Part shown: positions 52,157-62,854 of the stretch, piece by piece | Layout of the letters: each line of letters begins with the position of its first letter | How positions within the stretch are numbered: position 1 is the stretch's first letter | From: Corynebacterium cystitidis | GTDB lineage: Bacteria > Actinomycetota > Actinomycetes > Mycobacteriales > Mycobacteriaceae | Reading direction: 5' to 3' | DNA length: 64,000 nucleotides | Assembly (NCBI RefSeq): GCF_900187295.1 | Contig: NZ_LT906473.1 | Location: forward strand, 1,302,001 to 1,366,000 | The notes under the pieces: generated by a model | Told to the model about the DNA's origin: nothing | The model's database searches: none | The model's input: the letters and a program-made list of their open reading frames with translations, nothing else | Made by a program: the position numbers and the translations under genes

Positions 52157-53894
52157 CTCGGATCACAGGTTTGTCCATGGCGTATTCCACCATGCCGACG
52201 AAGCGTTCGCGACGGTCCTCGAAAAACTCGTGGCACTGGGTGCCAAATAGATGCTCTGGCTGCAGCTCATGGGTTGCTAGCACTGCGTCGAACTCATCGT
52301 CTTCCATAATGGACTTCGACTGGATACGGCGCAGGTAACGCTTGGGTTCTCCCCCATCAAGCATGATTTCCGTTCTTTTGCCCATTGGCGTGCGGTTCAG
52401 CACCGAGACGGCAAGCTCAGGCGCGATTCCCTGCTGCTCACAGCACTGTTGTGGGAAGATCTGGCAAAAGCCGGGTTCGAGTTCTCGAAGCGTTTCTTGA
52501 TTGAATTGGTCACCAGTGCGCCAGTCCCGCGCACCGCGCGCCATTAGTAGCGCATAGATACCGCGGTATACTCCAGAGTCCTTCGTGGCGGAAACCAGAC
52601 GCGATTCGTGGAATTCCGCGTCGCGTACCGTCTTGGGCACTTCGTCAGTGTCGCCCTTCATCCAGGCTGTGACCTGATCCGTATCGCGGCCAGCACGGGT
52701 GGTTGGCGCGGACGCGCCGTACAGCTCCCCAAACACGCCCGACCAGAACCATTGATTCAGCCGGTCACGGGCCTGAATATTGTCTAGAATACCGGGGGTT
52801 TCTGCTAGGCGAGCAAGCAGGACAGCCAGAGGGACAAGCTGGGCTGTGTACGGTACCTGATCGGTGGTCAGGATGCACCGCTTTGCGAGGAACACCGCTG
52901 CCTGATCAAACGCGTTGACCAGCTCTGCCGAGGCGCTGAGATAGTCGGACAAGGTGAGGTTGAGGATGTCACCACGGTGTCCGGTCGCCTGGCCCTTGCG
53001 GCCAGTGACCAGCAGGGATACCGCACGCAGGAAGCTGATGCGCCCAATCCCGTCGAGTGCCGGATGTTGGCGCAGGTGCTTTTCTATATCTGCCCAGTGG
53101 TCTGCCAAACTGAAGTTCGGATCCTCGTTAGCAAACACTGCGGTGAGCAATTCAAACACGTCCATCCGGTGGCCGGATGAATTTGCGTGGGCAAAGATCT
53201 GGCCTACACCGGACTGTGGTGTGTCCCGGTTCAGTCGAATCATCGGAATGTAATAACCCGAAACGGCGCGCAGCACACGATTATGAAACTTCTTTACGTC
53301 CTCGCGGATCTGTGTGTCGTCAGAATGCGCCGCCATCTCAAACAGCAGGTCATTGCCTTCTTCATGCAACAGGTAGGAAACTGGAACGACGTAGTTGTTC
53401 AACAGATCTTCGCGGGTCAAAAGCCCCTGCGGAATGCTCGGCCCGAAGTGGGAGCGCACCTGGCCTTCCTCATCCACAGAGAAAACAGCTTCGTCGGGAA
53501 GTGTCTCTGCACTTACGGCCAGGCGGACGTCAACATAAAAGCGGCGGCGAATTGGCTGATCGCGATAGTCGACCGTGTCGACAAAACCATCACCTTGCAG
53601 CGCGTGATACAAGACGGTTACGCGTTGGTGCCCGTCGAGCAACAGCAGCCCTGGGTCCACATTACGGTCTGGGGCGCGCTTGACCGGAACAGGTTTGAAC
53701 CTGGTGGGGGTATTGCGGGTATCCAGGGCGAGCAGCGATCCGATAGGATAGCCACGCAACACGGCCCCGATGACTGATCGGATTCTGTCTAATGTCCAGA
53801 TCAGGTCGTGTTGAAAATCAGGCAGCTGCAGTTCATTGCGATCGATACGATCAAATAGGTCTGGTAGAGAGTAGCTTGGTGTGGTAAAACCCAT
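52140..53894 (-). CDS. DUF262 domain-containing protein
   Basis: ATG at 53894 (MGFTTPSYSLPDLFDRI) follows AAGGTAGGCTAC. The 584-residue protein begins like DUF262 proteins: LQLPDFQHDLIWTLDRIRSV, then GYPIGSLLALD and LLLDGHQRVTVLYHAL. The usual motif in this family is DGQQR; here it is DGHQR. A long helical part and a C-terminal Cys/His-containing segment (FPQQCCEQQG, LFGTQCHEFFEDRR) follow. DUF262 is related to the N-part of GmrSD-type defence enzymes and to ParB-like NTPases, but no DUF1524 nuclease motif is obvious to me. Confidence 0.75.
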   Translation of the reverse strand: MGFTTPSYSLPDLFDRIDRNELQLPDFQHDLIWTLDRIRSVIGAVLRGYPIGSLLALDTRNTPTRFKPVPVKRAPDRNVDPGLLLLDGHQRVTVLYHALQGDGFVDTVDYRDQPIRRRFYVDVRLAVSAETLPDEAVFSVDEEGQVRSHFGPSIPQGLLTREDLLNNYVVPVSYLLHEEGNDLLFEMAAHSDDTQIREDVKKFHNRVLRAVSGYYIPMIRLNRDTPQSGVGQIFAHANSSGHRMDVFELLTAVFANEDPNFSLADHWADIEKHLRQHPALDGIGRISFLRAVSLLVTGRKGQATGHRGDILNLTLSDYLSASAELVNAFDQAAVFLAKRCILTTDQVPYTAQLVPLAVLLARLAETPGILDNIQARDRLNQWFWSGVFGELYGASAPTTRAGRDTDQVTAWMKGDTDEVPKTVRDAEFHESRLVSATKDSGVYRGIYALLMARGARDWRTGDQFNQETLRELEPGFCQIFPQQCCEQQGIAPELAVSVLNRTPMGKRTEIMLDGGEPKRYLRRIQSKSIMEDDEFDAVLATHELQPEHLFGTQCHEFFEDRRERFVGMVEYAMDKPVIRDGAET

Positions 53895-53955
53895 GTAGCC
53901 TACCTTAGCGCCCCACACCCGGTTCCGCGCACCCACACCCGGTTTGATCGCATCT

Positions 53956-54870
53956 TTAACACACGTGTTCGTGATCCAGATGCTCTGGGTGCTCGATCTG
54001 TATCGTCGAATGCTGGATTCCATGCCCCCGCAGCCGTGCTTGCACAGCATCAAGTATCGGCCCTGTGCAGGCACCATGCGGTACGACGAGGTGGCATGTT
54101 GCCAGCGCTTCCGTCCCACTTGTTGACCACACGTGCAGATCATGTACCGCTTCCACACCGTCTAATGTGGCAAGATCGCGTTGGATGGTATCGATGTCCA
54201 CCCCGTCTGGGACTTGATCCAAGAGCACGCGTAACGACGCAAGCAGTAACTTGACTGCGCGAGGCAATACCAGGGCGGCGATGGCCACAGATGCCACCGT
54301 GTCTGCCCAGGTGAAACCGGTGAAATGAATGACTGCCGCGGCTCCGATCACGGCGATGGAACCTAATAAGTCCGCAATCACGTGAAGAAATGCCCCTTCG
54401 ACGTTGAGAGAATGACGGCGCTGCCGGGAAAGCACCCACGCAGAGGCAGCATTAGCGAGCAACCCCACAACGGCTACCGAAAACATCAAGCCGACGCGGA
54501 TCTCTGTGTCCGAACCGACGCGCATGACCGATTCAACCACGATCCACACCGACATTATTATCACTGTGACGGCATTTATCGCTGCAGCCATCACTTCAAC
54601 GCCGCGGTAGCCGTATGTTGCACGGCGAGACGCAGCTTTTCGCCCCACAAACACTGCAATAACCGCCATGATGAGGCCGGTGGCATCGGCCAGCATGTGC
54701 ATGGCATCGGCAAGCAGTGCCATAGATCCAGAAATGACACCACCAATGAGCTCGGCAAAAAATACCACGGACGTTAGCGTCAACGCGGTTACTAGAGCAC
54801 GCATCGACGCCGTCTGAAGGTCTTCGGCGTGAGCATGAGCATGTCCACCCTGGTGATCGTGAATAGCCAT
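53956..54870 (-). CDS. Cation diffusion facilitator (CDF) family efflux transporter
   Basis: The 304-residue protein has six membrane segments, a His-rich N-terminus (DHQGGHAHAHAED), the metal site HMLAD (ALLADAMHMLADATGL) in helix 2 and a matching HVIADLLGS in helix 5. The C-terminal cytoplasmic domain shows GVEAVHDLHVWSTSGTEALA. These are marks of Zn(II)/Cd(II)/Co(II) exporters of the CzcD/ZitB type. It is probably monocistronic. Confidence 0.92.
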   Translation of the reverse strand: MAIHDHQGGHAHAHAEDLQTASMRALVTALTLTSVVFFAELIGGVISGSMALLADAMHMLADATGLIMAVIAVFVGRKAASRRATYGYRGVEVMAAAINAVTVIIMSVWIVVESVMRVGSDTEIRVGLMFSVAVVGLLANAASAWVLSRQRRHSLNVEGAFLHVIADLLGSIAVIGAAAVIHFTGFTWADTVASVAIAALVLPRAVKLLLASLRVLLDQVPDGVDIDTIQRDLATLDGVEAVHDLHVWSTSGTEALATCHLVVPHGACTGPILDAVQARLRGHGIQHSTIQIEHPEHLDHEHVC

Positions 54871-54937
54871 GCCTTAAAGACTACCCAGACAAACCCTTAT
54901 TGACAAGCTTTTGAAAACCTACTGGTGGGAACGATAA

Positions 54938-54971
54938 CGCCCCACACAACCTCCGTTGGTTGTGTGGGGCG
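54938..54971 (-). terminator. Terminator of the ilvBNC operon
   Basis: CGCCCCACACAACC pairs perfectly with GGTTGTGTGGGGCG (14 bp, loop of six bases), 18 bp after the ilvC stop. The tail on the minus strand is TTATCGTT. Confidence 0.85.
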
Positions 54972-54988
54972 CCCGGCAGAAAAACGAA

Positions 54989-56074
<1,086 letters not shown>

Positions 56075-56103
56075 TCAGCGATCAGTTAACAGCAATTTGC
56101 CGT

Positions 56104-56613
56104 TTACTTCGAAGGCGCCATCGTCTTCGGGCCACGGTTCAACGCAATCTCACCGGAGCGAATCAGCTCACGGATCCCAAACGGCTCAAGCACGTCCAAG
56201 AAAGCCTTGAGTTTGCTAGGTGTACCGGTTGCCTCTATGACAACGGAATCCTGGGCGACGTCGACAATGCGCGCACGGAAGATGTTCGCGGCATCGACCA
56301 CCTGTGGCCGGTTCGAATTAGTCGCGTTGACCTTCACCAGCATCAACGAACGAGCAATAGTAGTCTCGTCTTCAAGTCGGACCACCTTGATCACCGGAAT
56401 AATCTTGTTGAGCTGCTTGGTCATCTGCTCAATCTGATGATCGGTGGCATCAACAACGATAGTTAAGCGGTTTAAGCCCTCAGTCTCCGTCTTCGCAGAC
56501 ACCAACGACACCAGGTTGAAGCCACGGCGGGTAAACATCGCCGTCACACGAGAGATAATGCCGTCGACGTCCTGGACCTGGACAGACAGGATGTTGCGAG
56601 TGATCTCGTTCAT
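56104..56613 (-). CDS. ilvN: Acetolactate synthase small (regulatory) subunit
   Basis: ATG at 56613 follows AGGAGAACTAACC inside the end of ilvB. The 169-residue protein has an N-terminal ACT domain (LSVQVQDVDGIISRVTAMFT, RRGFNLVSLVSA) and a C-terminal regulatory domain. It confers valine/leucine/isoleucine feedback inhibition on IlvB. The gap to the ilvB stop is two bases. Confidence 0.95.
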   Translation of the reverse strand: MNEITRNILSVQVQDVDGIISRVTAMFTRRGFNLVSLVSAKTETEGLNRLTIVVDATDHQIEQMTKQLNKIIPVIKVVRLEDETTIARSLMLVKVNATNSNRPQVVDAANIFRARIVDVAQDSVVIEATGTPSKLKAFLDVLEPFGIRELIRSGEIALNRGPKTMAPSK

Positions 56614-56615
56614 GG

Positions 56616-58484
56616 TTAGTTCTCCTTCTGCTGTGCAGCGTCGTCGATGGCTTCGTCGATGTCTGCCGGAGCAGCCGCCGCCGAATCCTCGTTTTCGAAG
56701 AATGGGCGCAGGCCTCGGGCATACTCGATATCCGAGTTGGAGGAGCCGGCAGCAATCATCGGCCACACCTGTGCGTCCTCACCCACGACAAAGTCAATGA
56801 CAACGGGACGATCGTTAATTTCGCGCGCACGCTGAATTGCCGGCAGCACTTCCTCTTCCTTGGTCACCCGGATTGCCTCAGCACCGAGCGCCTCTGCTAG
56901 CTGCAGGAAATCTGGCACGTAGTGAGTGTCCTGGTGCAATTTGGTGTTGGAGTAGTGCCCCTCATAAAACAGAGTCTGCCACTGGCGGACCATGCCGAGG
57001 TTGCCGTTGTTAATCAAAGCAACCTTAATGGGGAATCCCTCAACTGCTGCAGTGGTGATTTCCTGGTTAGTCATCTGGAAGCAACCATCCCCATCGATAG
57101 CCCACACTTCTTTATCTGGGCACGCAGCCTTAGCACCCACGGCTGCCGGGATGGCGTAGCCCATCGTCCCCAGACCGCCAGAGTTCAACCACGTACGTGG
57201 GTTTTCAAAATCCACGAACTGTGCGGCCCACATCTGATGTTGGCCCACACCAGCAACGTAGATTGCTTCCGGGCCTGCTTCCCTACTCAAGGTCTCGATG
57301 ACAAATTGCGGAGACAAAGAGCCGTCATCTTGCGGATCGTAGCCGCGGGGGAAACGTTCCTTCAGCCCGTGTAGGTAGTCAACCCACGGCTTGATCTGGG
57401 GCTTGTCCACCTTCTTGGACTTCTCAAAGGTAGACAGAAGAGCGTGCAGCGTCTCCTTGGCGTCGCCCACAATCGGCACATCAACGGCGCGGATCTTCCC
57501 AATTTCTGCTGGGTCAACGTCAGCATGGATTACCTTCGCACCCGGCGCAAACGCATCAGGGTCGCCGGTCACGCGGTCGTCGAAACGTGCGCCGATAGTA
57601 ATCAGGAGATCCGATTCCTGCATCGCGCCAACAGCAGGGACGGAACCGTGCATCCCGGGCATTCCCATGTGCAATTCGTGGGAATCTGGGAAGGCACCCA
57701 GGGCCATCAGGGTAGTCACCACAGGGATTCCGGTATAGTCGACGAACTTGCGCAGTTGCTCGTGTGCATTGGCCTTGATCACACCACCGCCTATATAGAG
57801 CACTGGGCGTTCAGACTGGGCGATCAGCTGAACCGCCTGAGACACCTGCCGGGAGTGCGGAGTGGTCACCGGCTTATAGCCCGGCAAATCGATGGCCGGC
57901 GGCCAGACAAAGTCGATCTCCTGGTTTTGAACATCCTTAGGCACGTCGACAAGCACCGGGCCTGGACGGCCGGTTTCTGCCAGATGGAACGCAGCTGCGA
58001 TAGCCTCCGGAATATCGTTGGCGTCGGTCACCATGAAGTTGTGCTTGGTAATCGGCATGGTCACGCCGCGGATATCGGCTTCCTGGAAGGCATCAGTACC
58101 CAGCAGCGAGGAACCCACCTGGCCGGTAATGGCCACGATCGGAACGGAGTCGAGGTTGGCGTCGGCAAGTGCGGTCACCAGATTCGTAGCACCGGGGCCG
58201 GAAGTAGCGATGCACACACCGACGCGGCCGGACGCAAGCGCGTACCCCTCGGCTGCGTGACCCGCACCCTGCTCGTGACGGACGAGCACGTGACGCAGGT
58301 CCTTTGCGGCGTACAGCGCATCGTAAAGCGGGAGCACCGCTCCGCCGGGAAGCCCGAACACGAGGTCGGTGCCCAACGCCTCAAGGCTGCGGACGATCGC
58401 TTCGGCACCGGTCATGCGCTCTGAACCAGCACCAGCCGCCTTCTTGGCGGCCGTTGCCGGCGATGGCTTAAATGAAGCTGCCAC
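56616..58484 (-). CDS. ilvB: Acetolactate synthase large subunit
   Basis: The 622-residue enzyme has [15 protein letters not shown], the catalytic Glu in [32 protein letters not shown], and the ThDP-binding motif [20 protein letters not shown] ending in [11 protein letters not shown]. It condenses pyruvate with pyruvate or 2-oxobutyrate. GTG at 58484 follows AAGGAGCTATAGACA. The gene is preceded by an attenuator and leader peptide. Confidence 0.96.
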   Translation of the reverse strand: MAASFKPSPATAAKKAAGAGSERMTGAEAIVRSLEALGTDLVFGLPGGAVLPLYDALYAAKDLRHVLVRHEQGAGHAAEGYALASGRVGVCIATSGPGATNLVTALADANLDSVPIVAITGQVGSSLLGTDAFQEADIRGVTMPITKHNFMVTDANDIPEAIAAAFHLAETGRPGPVLVDVPKDVQNQEIDFVWPPAIDLPGYKPVTTPHSRQVSQAVQLIAQSERPVLYIGGGVIKANAHEQLRKFVDYTGIPVVTTLMALGAFPDSHELHMGMPGMHGSVPAVGAMQESDLLITIGARFDDRVTGDPDAFAPGAKVIHADVDPAEIGKIRAVDVPIVGDAKETLHALLSTFEKSKKVDKPQIKPWVDYLHGLKERFPRGYDPQDDGSLSPQFVIETLSREAGPEAIYVAGVGQHQMWAAQFVDFENPRTWLNSGGLGTMGYAIPAAVGAKAACPDKEVWAIDGDGCFQMTNQEITTAAVEGFPIKVALINNGNLGMVRQWQTLFYEGHYSNTKLHQDTHYVPDFLQLAEALGAEAIRVTKEEEVLPAIQRAREINDRPVVIDFVVGEDAQVWPMIAAGSSNSDIEYARGLRPFFENEDSAAAAPADIDEAIDDAAQQKEN

Positions 58485-58590
58485 TGTCTATAGCTCCTTA
58501 AATAAAAGAGTCGAAAAGTTAAACGTTTCATCGCCTCCTGGGTGTGGGGGCGACATTGTTTAGCCGTATGATGCGCGACCACATAACAAA

Positions 58591-58629
58591 GCCCTCGTAC
58601 AGGCACTGTGGGTGGGTGCTGTCGAGGGC
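58591..58629 (-). terminator. ilvBNC attenuator terminator
   Basis: On the minus strand GCCCTCGACAGCAC pairs with GTGCCTGTACGAGGGC (small imperfections inside) and ends in TTTGTTAT. It lies between the leader peptide stop and the ilvB start, the place of the known attenuator in corynebacteria. Confidence 0.8.
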
Positions 58630-58663
58630 GCTTGTCACAACGACGAGAAGTGATTTCTCACCG

Positions 58664-58711
58664 TCACGGCAGGCGCCGCGTCGGTACCACTACTAGTCGC
58701 AAAATGATCAT
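58664..58711 (-). CDS. ilvL: ilv operon leader peptide
   Basis: The 15-codon frame reads MIILRLVVVPTRRLP and stops at 58664. Eight of 15 residues are Ile, Leu or Val, the regulatory amino acids. The length and ending match the leader I recall upstream of C. glutamicum ilvBNC (MNIIRLVVITTRRLP). Stalling of the ribosome on scarce branched-chain tRNAs would prevent formation of the terminator at 58591-58629. Confidence 0.88.
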   Translation of the reverse strand: MIILRLVVVPTRRLP

Positions 58712-58764
58712 GAGCTAAATCATACACGGTTCACAGAAACTTACACGTATTAGGGGCTATCGTC

Positions 58765-60411
58765 GTGAGCGCTATGCCTTTCGAATACCTCTTTGCCTCG
58801 ATCTGGAGATGGCTGGCCGACTCCGGCCTGAATATCGCAATTCTCATAGTCATCGCCTTTCTGGTGCCCCGCGCCGGGCGCTTGATCACGCGCGTGCTGG
58901 AACGCCGCGTCGAAGCAGACAGCGATAAGGAAGAAGCGAAAAGCAAGCTCGCCCTGGCAGGCGTCGGCGTTTATGTTGCGCAACTTGTAGCTTTCTTCAT
59001 TATCACGGTTTTAATTCTGCAACAGTTTGGCTTTTCGCTGGCAGGTGCGGCGATCCCCGCCACCGTGGTCTCCGCAGCGGTCGGCTTTGGCGCGCAATCG
59101 ATCATTGCAGATTTCCTCGCCGGCTTATTCGTCCTGTCAGAAAAACAGTACGGCGTGGGCGACTGGGTGGCGTTTACAGGCAATGGTGTCGACGTCGAAG
59201 GCACCGTCATTCAAATCACGATGCGCTCGACGCAAATCCGCACGATCGACCAATCCACGGTGAACATCCCGAATTCCACGGCGCGGGTGGCTATCAATAG
59301 GTCGAATTATTGGTCGCGGGCGGTCGTTGTCATGCCCGTGCCCCTGCTGGGATCAGCCAGTGCGGCTGAGGCGTTGCAGCGTTCAGAAGCTGCTACCCGT
59401 CGCGCGCTTGCACGGGAAGACATTGCACCGGAGGTGATCGGTGATCTTGATGTGCACCCTGCTGTCAGTGTTGATCCCCCGGCTACAGTTGGTATGCCGT
59501 GGACTGTGGATATGCGTTTCATGATCCAGGTCAAGGCCGGTTCACAGTGGTTGGTTGAACGCGCCATCAGAATGTCGATCTTGGATGAATTCTGGGACGA
59601 GTATGGTTCTGCAACCACGGTGGACGGCACACTCATCCATCAGGCCACTACTTCAGACACACCTGTATCACGCAGGTCGCTTCACGACGACACCCCTACC
59701 GAGCACCTGCAGGAAACACCAGAGAATAAAAGCGAGGCGCAGCCAGCTACGGAAGCCACGGAAGCCACAGAAACGGTGAGGGCCGCCTCTCACGTGCCCA
59801 CCGAGTTCGCTACTAAGGACGGACACGACCCTGCTGCTGACGATGCCTCCTCAGATCACAAGGGCCAGGAAGCCCAGGAAGCCCAGGACACCACTGCCAC
59901 GAAGCCCCGCTCGACGCTCCACGACGTATTTACTGCTGGTCGGCGCATGCGCCCCTCAACGGCAGTTCTTCTCCTGGTCTTATTCGTCCTATTGGTGCTG
60001 CGTGGGCTGACGGCCTCAGGCACATATAATGACGAGCTTGTCTCCGGCATCCTGGCACCACCGCCGGTCTCGCCTGCGCCCACCTCGGAGCTAGATTCTG
60101 AGCCAACAAGTGTCCCAACGACGTCGCAGCCTCAACCCGAGCCCTCCCCGACTACTGAGCCTGGAGAGCCCACCACGGCGCCAGACTACGGTGAAACCCC
60201 CACCGGCGAGTCCACCCGGCAGTACGCGCCAGATGCGCAGAACAACACACCGTCCCCACAAGACCCGAACCAGCAACCCGACCAGGAGCCCTACACACCC
60301 ACTCAGCAGCAGACCCAGCCCCCTGCGACAACTGCCCAAAACTCGCTACAAGAACCAACGTTGACCGCTCCGACGACGGCCCCTGCGCAAACCGCAAACC
60401 CGGTTAGCTAG
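58765..60411 (+). CDS. mscCG: MscS-family mechanosensitive channel, MscCG-type glutamate exporter
   Basis: The 548-residue protein has three N-terminal membrane helices with the pore-lining MscS helix (GFSLAGAAIPATVVSAAVGF, GAQSIIADFLAGLFVL) and cytoplasmic beta domain (VGDWVAFTGNGVDVEGTVIQ). After about 300 come an acidic linker, a fourth hydrophobic helix (STAVLLLVLFVLLVLRGL, near 400) and a Pro/Thr/Gln-rich tail. The extra helix and tail mark the C. glutamicum MscCG type, which exports glutamate and relieves osmotic downshock. Its place divergent from ilvB and next to ilvD is the same as there. The start is GTG 58765 or ATG 58774. Confidence 0.9.
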   Translation: MSAMPFEYLFASIWRWLADSGLNIAILIVIAFLVPRAGRLITRVLERRVEADSDKEEAKSKLALAGVGVYVAQLVAFFIITVLILQQFGFSLAGAAIPATVVSAAVGFGAQSIIADFLAGLFVLSEKQYGVGDWVAFTGNGVDVEGTVIQITMRSTQIRTIDQSTVNIPNSTARVAINRSNYWSRAVVVMPVPLLGSASAAEALQRSEAATRRALAREDIAPEVIGDLDVHPAVSVDPPATVGMPWTVDMRFMIQVKAGSQWLVERAIRMSILDEFWDEYGSATTVDGTLIHQATTSDTPVSRRSLHDDTPTEHLQETPENKSEAQPATEATEATETVRAASHVPTEFATKDGHDPAADDASSDHKGQEAQEAQDTTATKPRSTLHDVFTAGRRMRPSTAVLLLVLFVLLVLRGLTASGTYNDELVSGILAPPPVSPAPTSELDSEPTSVPTTSQPQPEPSPTTEPGEPTTAPDYGETPTGESTRQYAPDAQNNTPSPQDPNQQPDQEPYTPTQQQTQPPATTAQNSLQEPTLTAPTTAPAQTANPVS

Positions 60412-60421
60412 CATATGTTCT

Positions 60422-60976
60422 ATGAGTTCCGCAGAGCAGAGGCCGGATTCCACCTATTTTCGGCCCGAACGTACGCACGTTATTGCCACCCTTTTAATGA
60501 CGGGCATCGCGCTCATCGGAATCAGTTGGGCGCCTTTGGCGCTCGGCTGGTTGCTCATATTTCCGATTCTTTTCCTCGTGTGGGTGTTTAAGGCGCACAC
60601 ACATATCGACGATCGCGGCGTTACCATCAATTACCTGTGGAGAAAAAACGTCACTCTGCCGTGGGAGGAGTTTGACGGTATTGCCTTCAAAGGCTCGAAA
60701 GCATTAGCTCGCGATAAACAGGGCAGGGAATATTCCATGCCTGGTGTGACGTTTAACTCATTGCCACGTCTAGAGGAGGCGTCAGATGGACGGATCCCTG
60801 ATGTCTTGACTGAAGGGCTCGCCTCTGTAGACGGCAAGGTAACCGTCATTGATAAAGATGGGCGCCAAGTGTTGATGTCCAAAGAGGAACACGAGGCCTA
60901 CGAGGCCAGTAAAAAGAGTGATTTTCACGAAGGACACTCACCACAATCGTTTGACTCACAACCCACTAAGGAGTGA
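60422..60976 (+). CDS. PH-domain (bPH6-like) membrane protein
   Basis: The 184-residue protein has two hydrophobic segments (residues about 20-60), then a small beta domain beginning [20 protein letters not shown] and [11 protein letters not shown], as in bacterial PH-like DUF proteins. The C-terminal tail is charged. It lies 10 bp after mscCG and 1 bp before ilvD, at the place of Cg1433 in C. glutamicum. The function is unknown. Confidence 0.8.
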   Translation: MSSAEQRPDSTYFRPERTHVIATLLMTGIALIGISWAPLALGWLLIFPILFLVWVFKAHTHIDDRGVTINYLWRKNVTLPWEEFDGIAFKGSKALARDKQGREYSMPGVTFNSLPRLEEASDGRIPDVLTEGLASVDGKVTVIDKDGRQVLMSKEEHEAYEASKKSDFHEGHSPQSFDSQPTKE

Positions 60977-60977
60977 C

Positions 60978-62819
60978 ATGGTCTTCCCCCTTCGTTCGAA
61001 GGTCACCACCGTTGGCCGCCAGGCCGCGGGTGCCCGCGCTTTATGGCGTGCGACGGGTACAAAAGAAAATGAGTTTGGTAAACCAATCGTGGCCATTGTG
61101 AACTCCTATACCCAGTTCGTACCAGGTCACGTCCATTTGAAAAATGTTGGCGACATCGTGGCTGACGCCGTCCGCGCTGCCGGCGGCGTGCCAAAGGAGT
61201 TTAATACGATCGCTGTCGATGATGGCATCGCAATGGGCCACGGTGGCATGCTCTACTCACTTCCCAGCCGTGAAATCATCGCGGACTCTGTGGAGTACAT
61301 GGTTAACGCACACACCGTGGACGCCATGGTGTGTATTTCCAACTGTGACAAGATCACCCCGGGCATGCTCAACGCTGCAATGCGTTTGAATATCCCGGCC
61401 GTCTTCGTCTCCGGCGGCCCAATGGAGGCTGGCAAGGCTGTTGTCGCCAACGGGGTAGCCAAAACAAACTCCAACCTGGTTGATGCGATTGCCTACTCCG
61501 CTGATGACAACGTTTCTGACGCAGAGTTGAATCAGATTGTGGAATCAGCATGCCCTACCTGTGGGTCATGCTCCGGCATGTTCACCGCCAACTCGATGAA
61601 CTGCCTGACCGAGGCACTTGGTCTCTCGCTGCCGGGTAACGGCACTACCCTTGCGACGCACTCAGCTCGCCGCGACCTGTTTATCAAGGCTGGCGAAACC
61701 GTGATGGAGCTGTGCCAAAGCTACTACGGCGAGGAGGATGACTCTGTCTTACCTCGTAGCATCGCCAACCGCAACGCATTCCGCAACGCGATGGCGCTCG
61801 ACATGGCAATGGGTGGTTCTTCCAACACCATCTTGCACACCTTGGCTGCAGCCCAGGAAGGCGAAGTTGACTTCGACTTGTCTGACATTGATGAGTTGTC
61901 CCATAAGATCCCGTGCCTGTCCAAGGTGGCGCCAAACGGCACCGCGCACGTAGAAGATGTCCACCGCGCTGGCGGTATCCCCGCGATCTTGGGCGAACTC
62001 AACCGCTCGAATCTGCTCCACAAAGACGTCCGCTCCGTCAAGTATGAGTCCCTCGATAAGTGGCTGGATGACTGGGACATCCGCGGTGGCAAGGCTATTG
62101 ACGACGCCACGGAGTTGTTCTATGCAGCCCCTGGTGGTGTGCGCTCTACGGAGGCATTTTCCCAATCCAACCGCTGGGAGGAACTAGACACCGATTCCGT
62201 CAATGGTGTCATCCACGACACCGATCACCCATTCACGTCTGACGGTGGCCTTGTCGTTCTACGCGGCAACCTCGCTACGAACGGTGCAATCCTAAAGACG
62301 GCCGGTGTGGAAGAAGAACTATGGGAGTTCTCCGGCCCAGCACGCGTGGTGGATTCCCAGGAACAGGCTGTCTCCATGATCCTTAACCGCGAGGTCCAAC
62401 CCGGCGAGGTTGTGGTAATCCGCTACGAGGGCCCATCCGGCGGCCCAGGTATGCAGGAGATGCTGCATCCTACCTCTTTCCTGAAAGGAGCAGGCCTGGG
62501 CAAGAAGTGTGCTTTGATCACCGATGGTCGCTTCTCTGGTGGCACCTCAGGTCTATCCATTGGACACATCTCCCCTGAAGCGGCACACAAGGGCCTGATC
62601 GGCTTGATCGAAAACGGTGACACAATTTCCATCTCAGTGAATAAGCGCGAGCTCAGCCTCGATGTGGATGAGGAGGTGCTGGAGCAGCGTCGTCAAGCGA
62701 TGGAAGCCTCCGACGCGCCGTGGACCCCGAAGCGTGAACGAAAGGTCTCGAAGGCCCTGCGTGCGTACGCAAAGATGGCCACTAGTGCTGATAAAGGCGC
62801 GGTGCGCCAAGTCGATTAG
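60978..62819 (+). CDS. ilvD: Dihydroxy-acid dehydratase
   Basis: ATG at 60978 follows AAGGAGTGAC; the longer frame overlaps the PH-domain gene. The 613-residue enzyme has [20 protein letters not shown], the cluster cysteines in CISNCDK and [19 protein letters not shown], and [20 protein letters not shown]. It makes 2-oxo acids in the last common step of valine and isoleucine synthesis and needs an Fe-S cluster. The last gene of the mscCG-PH-ilvD run. Confidence 0.96.
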   Translation: MVFPLRSKVTTVGRQAAGARALWRATGTKENEFGKPIVAIVNSYTQFVPGHVHLKNVGDIVADAVRAAGGVPKEFNTIAVDDGIAMGHGGMLYSLPSREIIADSVEYMVNAHTVDAMVCISNCDKITPGMLNAAMRLNIPAVFVSGGPMEAGKAVVANGVAKTNSNLVDAIAYSADDNVSDAELNQIVESACPTCGSCSGMFTANSMNCLTEALGLSLPGNGTTLATHSARRDLFIKAGETVMELCQSYYGEEDDSVLPRSIANRNAFRNAMALDMAMGGSSNTILHTLAAAQEGEVDFDLSDIDELSHKIPCLSKVAPNGTAHVEDVHRAGGIPAILGELNRSNLLHKDVRSVKYESLDKWLDDWDIRGGKAIDDATELFYAAPGGVRSTEAFSQSNRWEELDTDSVNGVIHDTDHPFTSDGGLVVLRGNLATNGAILKTAGVEEELWEFSGPARVVDSQEQAVSMILNREVQPGEVVVIRYEGPSGGPGMQEMLHPTSFLKGAGLGKKCALITDGRFSGGTSGLSIGHISPEAAHKGLIGLIENGDTISISVNKRELSLDVDEEVLEQRRQAMEASDAPWTPKRERKVSKALRAYAKMATSADKGAVRQVD

Positions 62820-62854
62820 ACCCAAGCACTACACACGGGACTAGACTGTCACAA

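Noticed and set aside
57444..58424. 326-codon plus-strand frame opposite ilvB
   Set aside because: It is a shadow of the high-confidence ilvB coding sequence.
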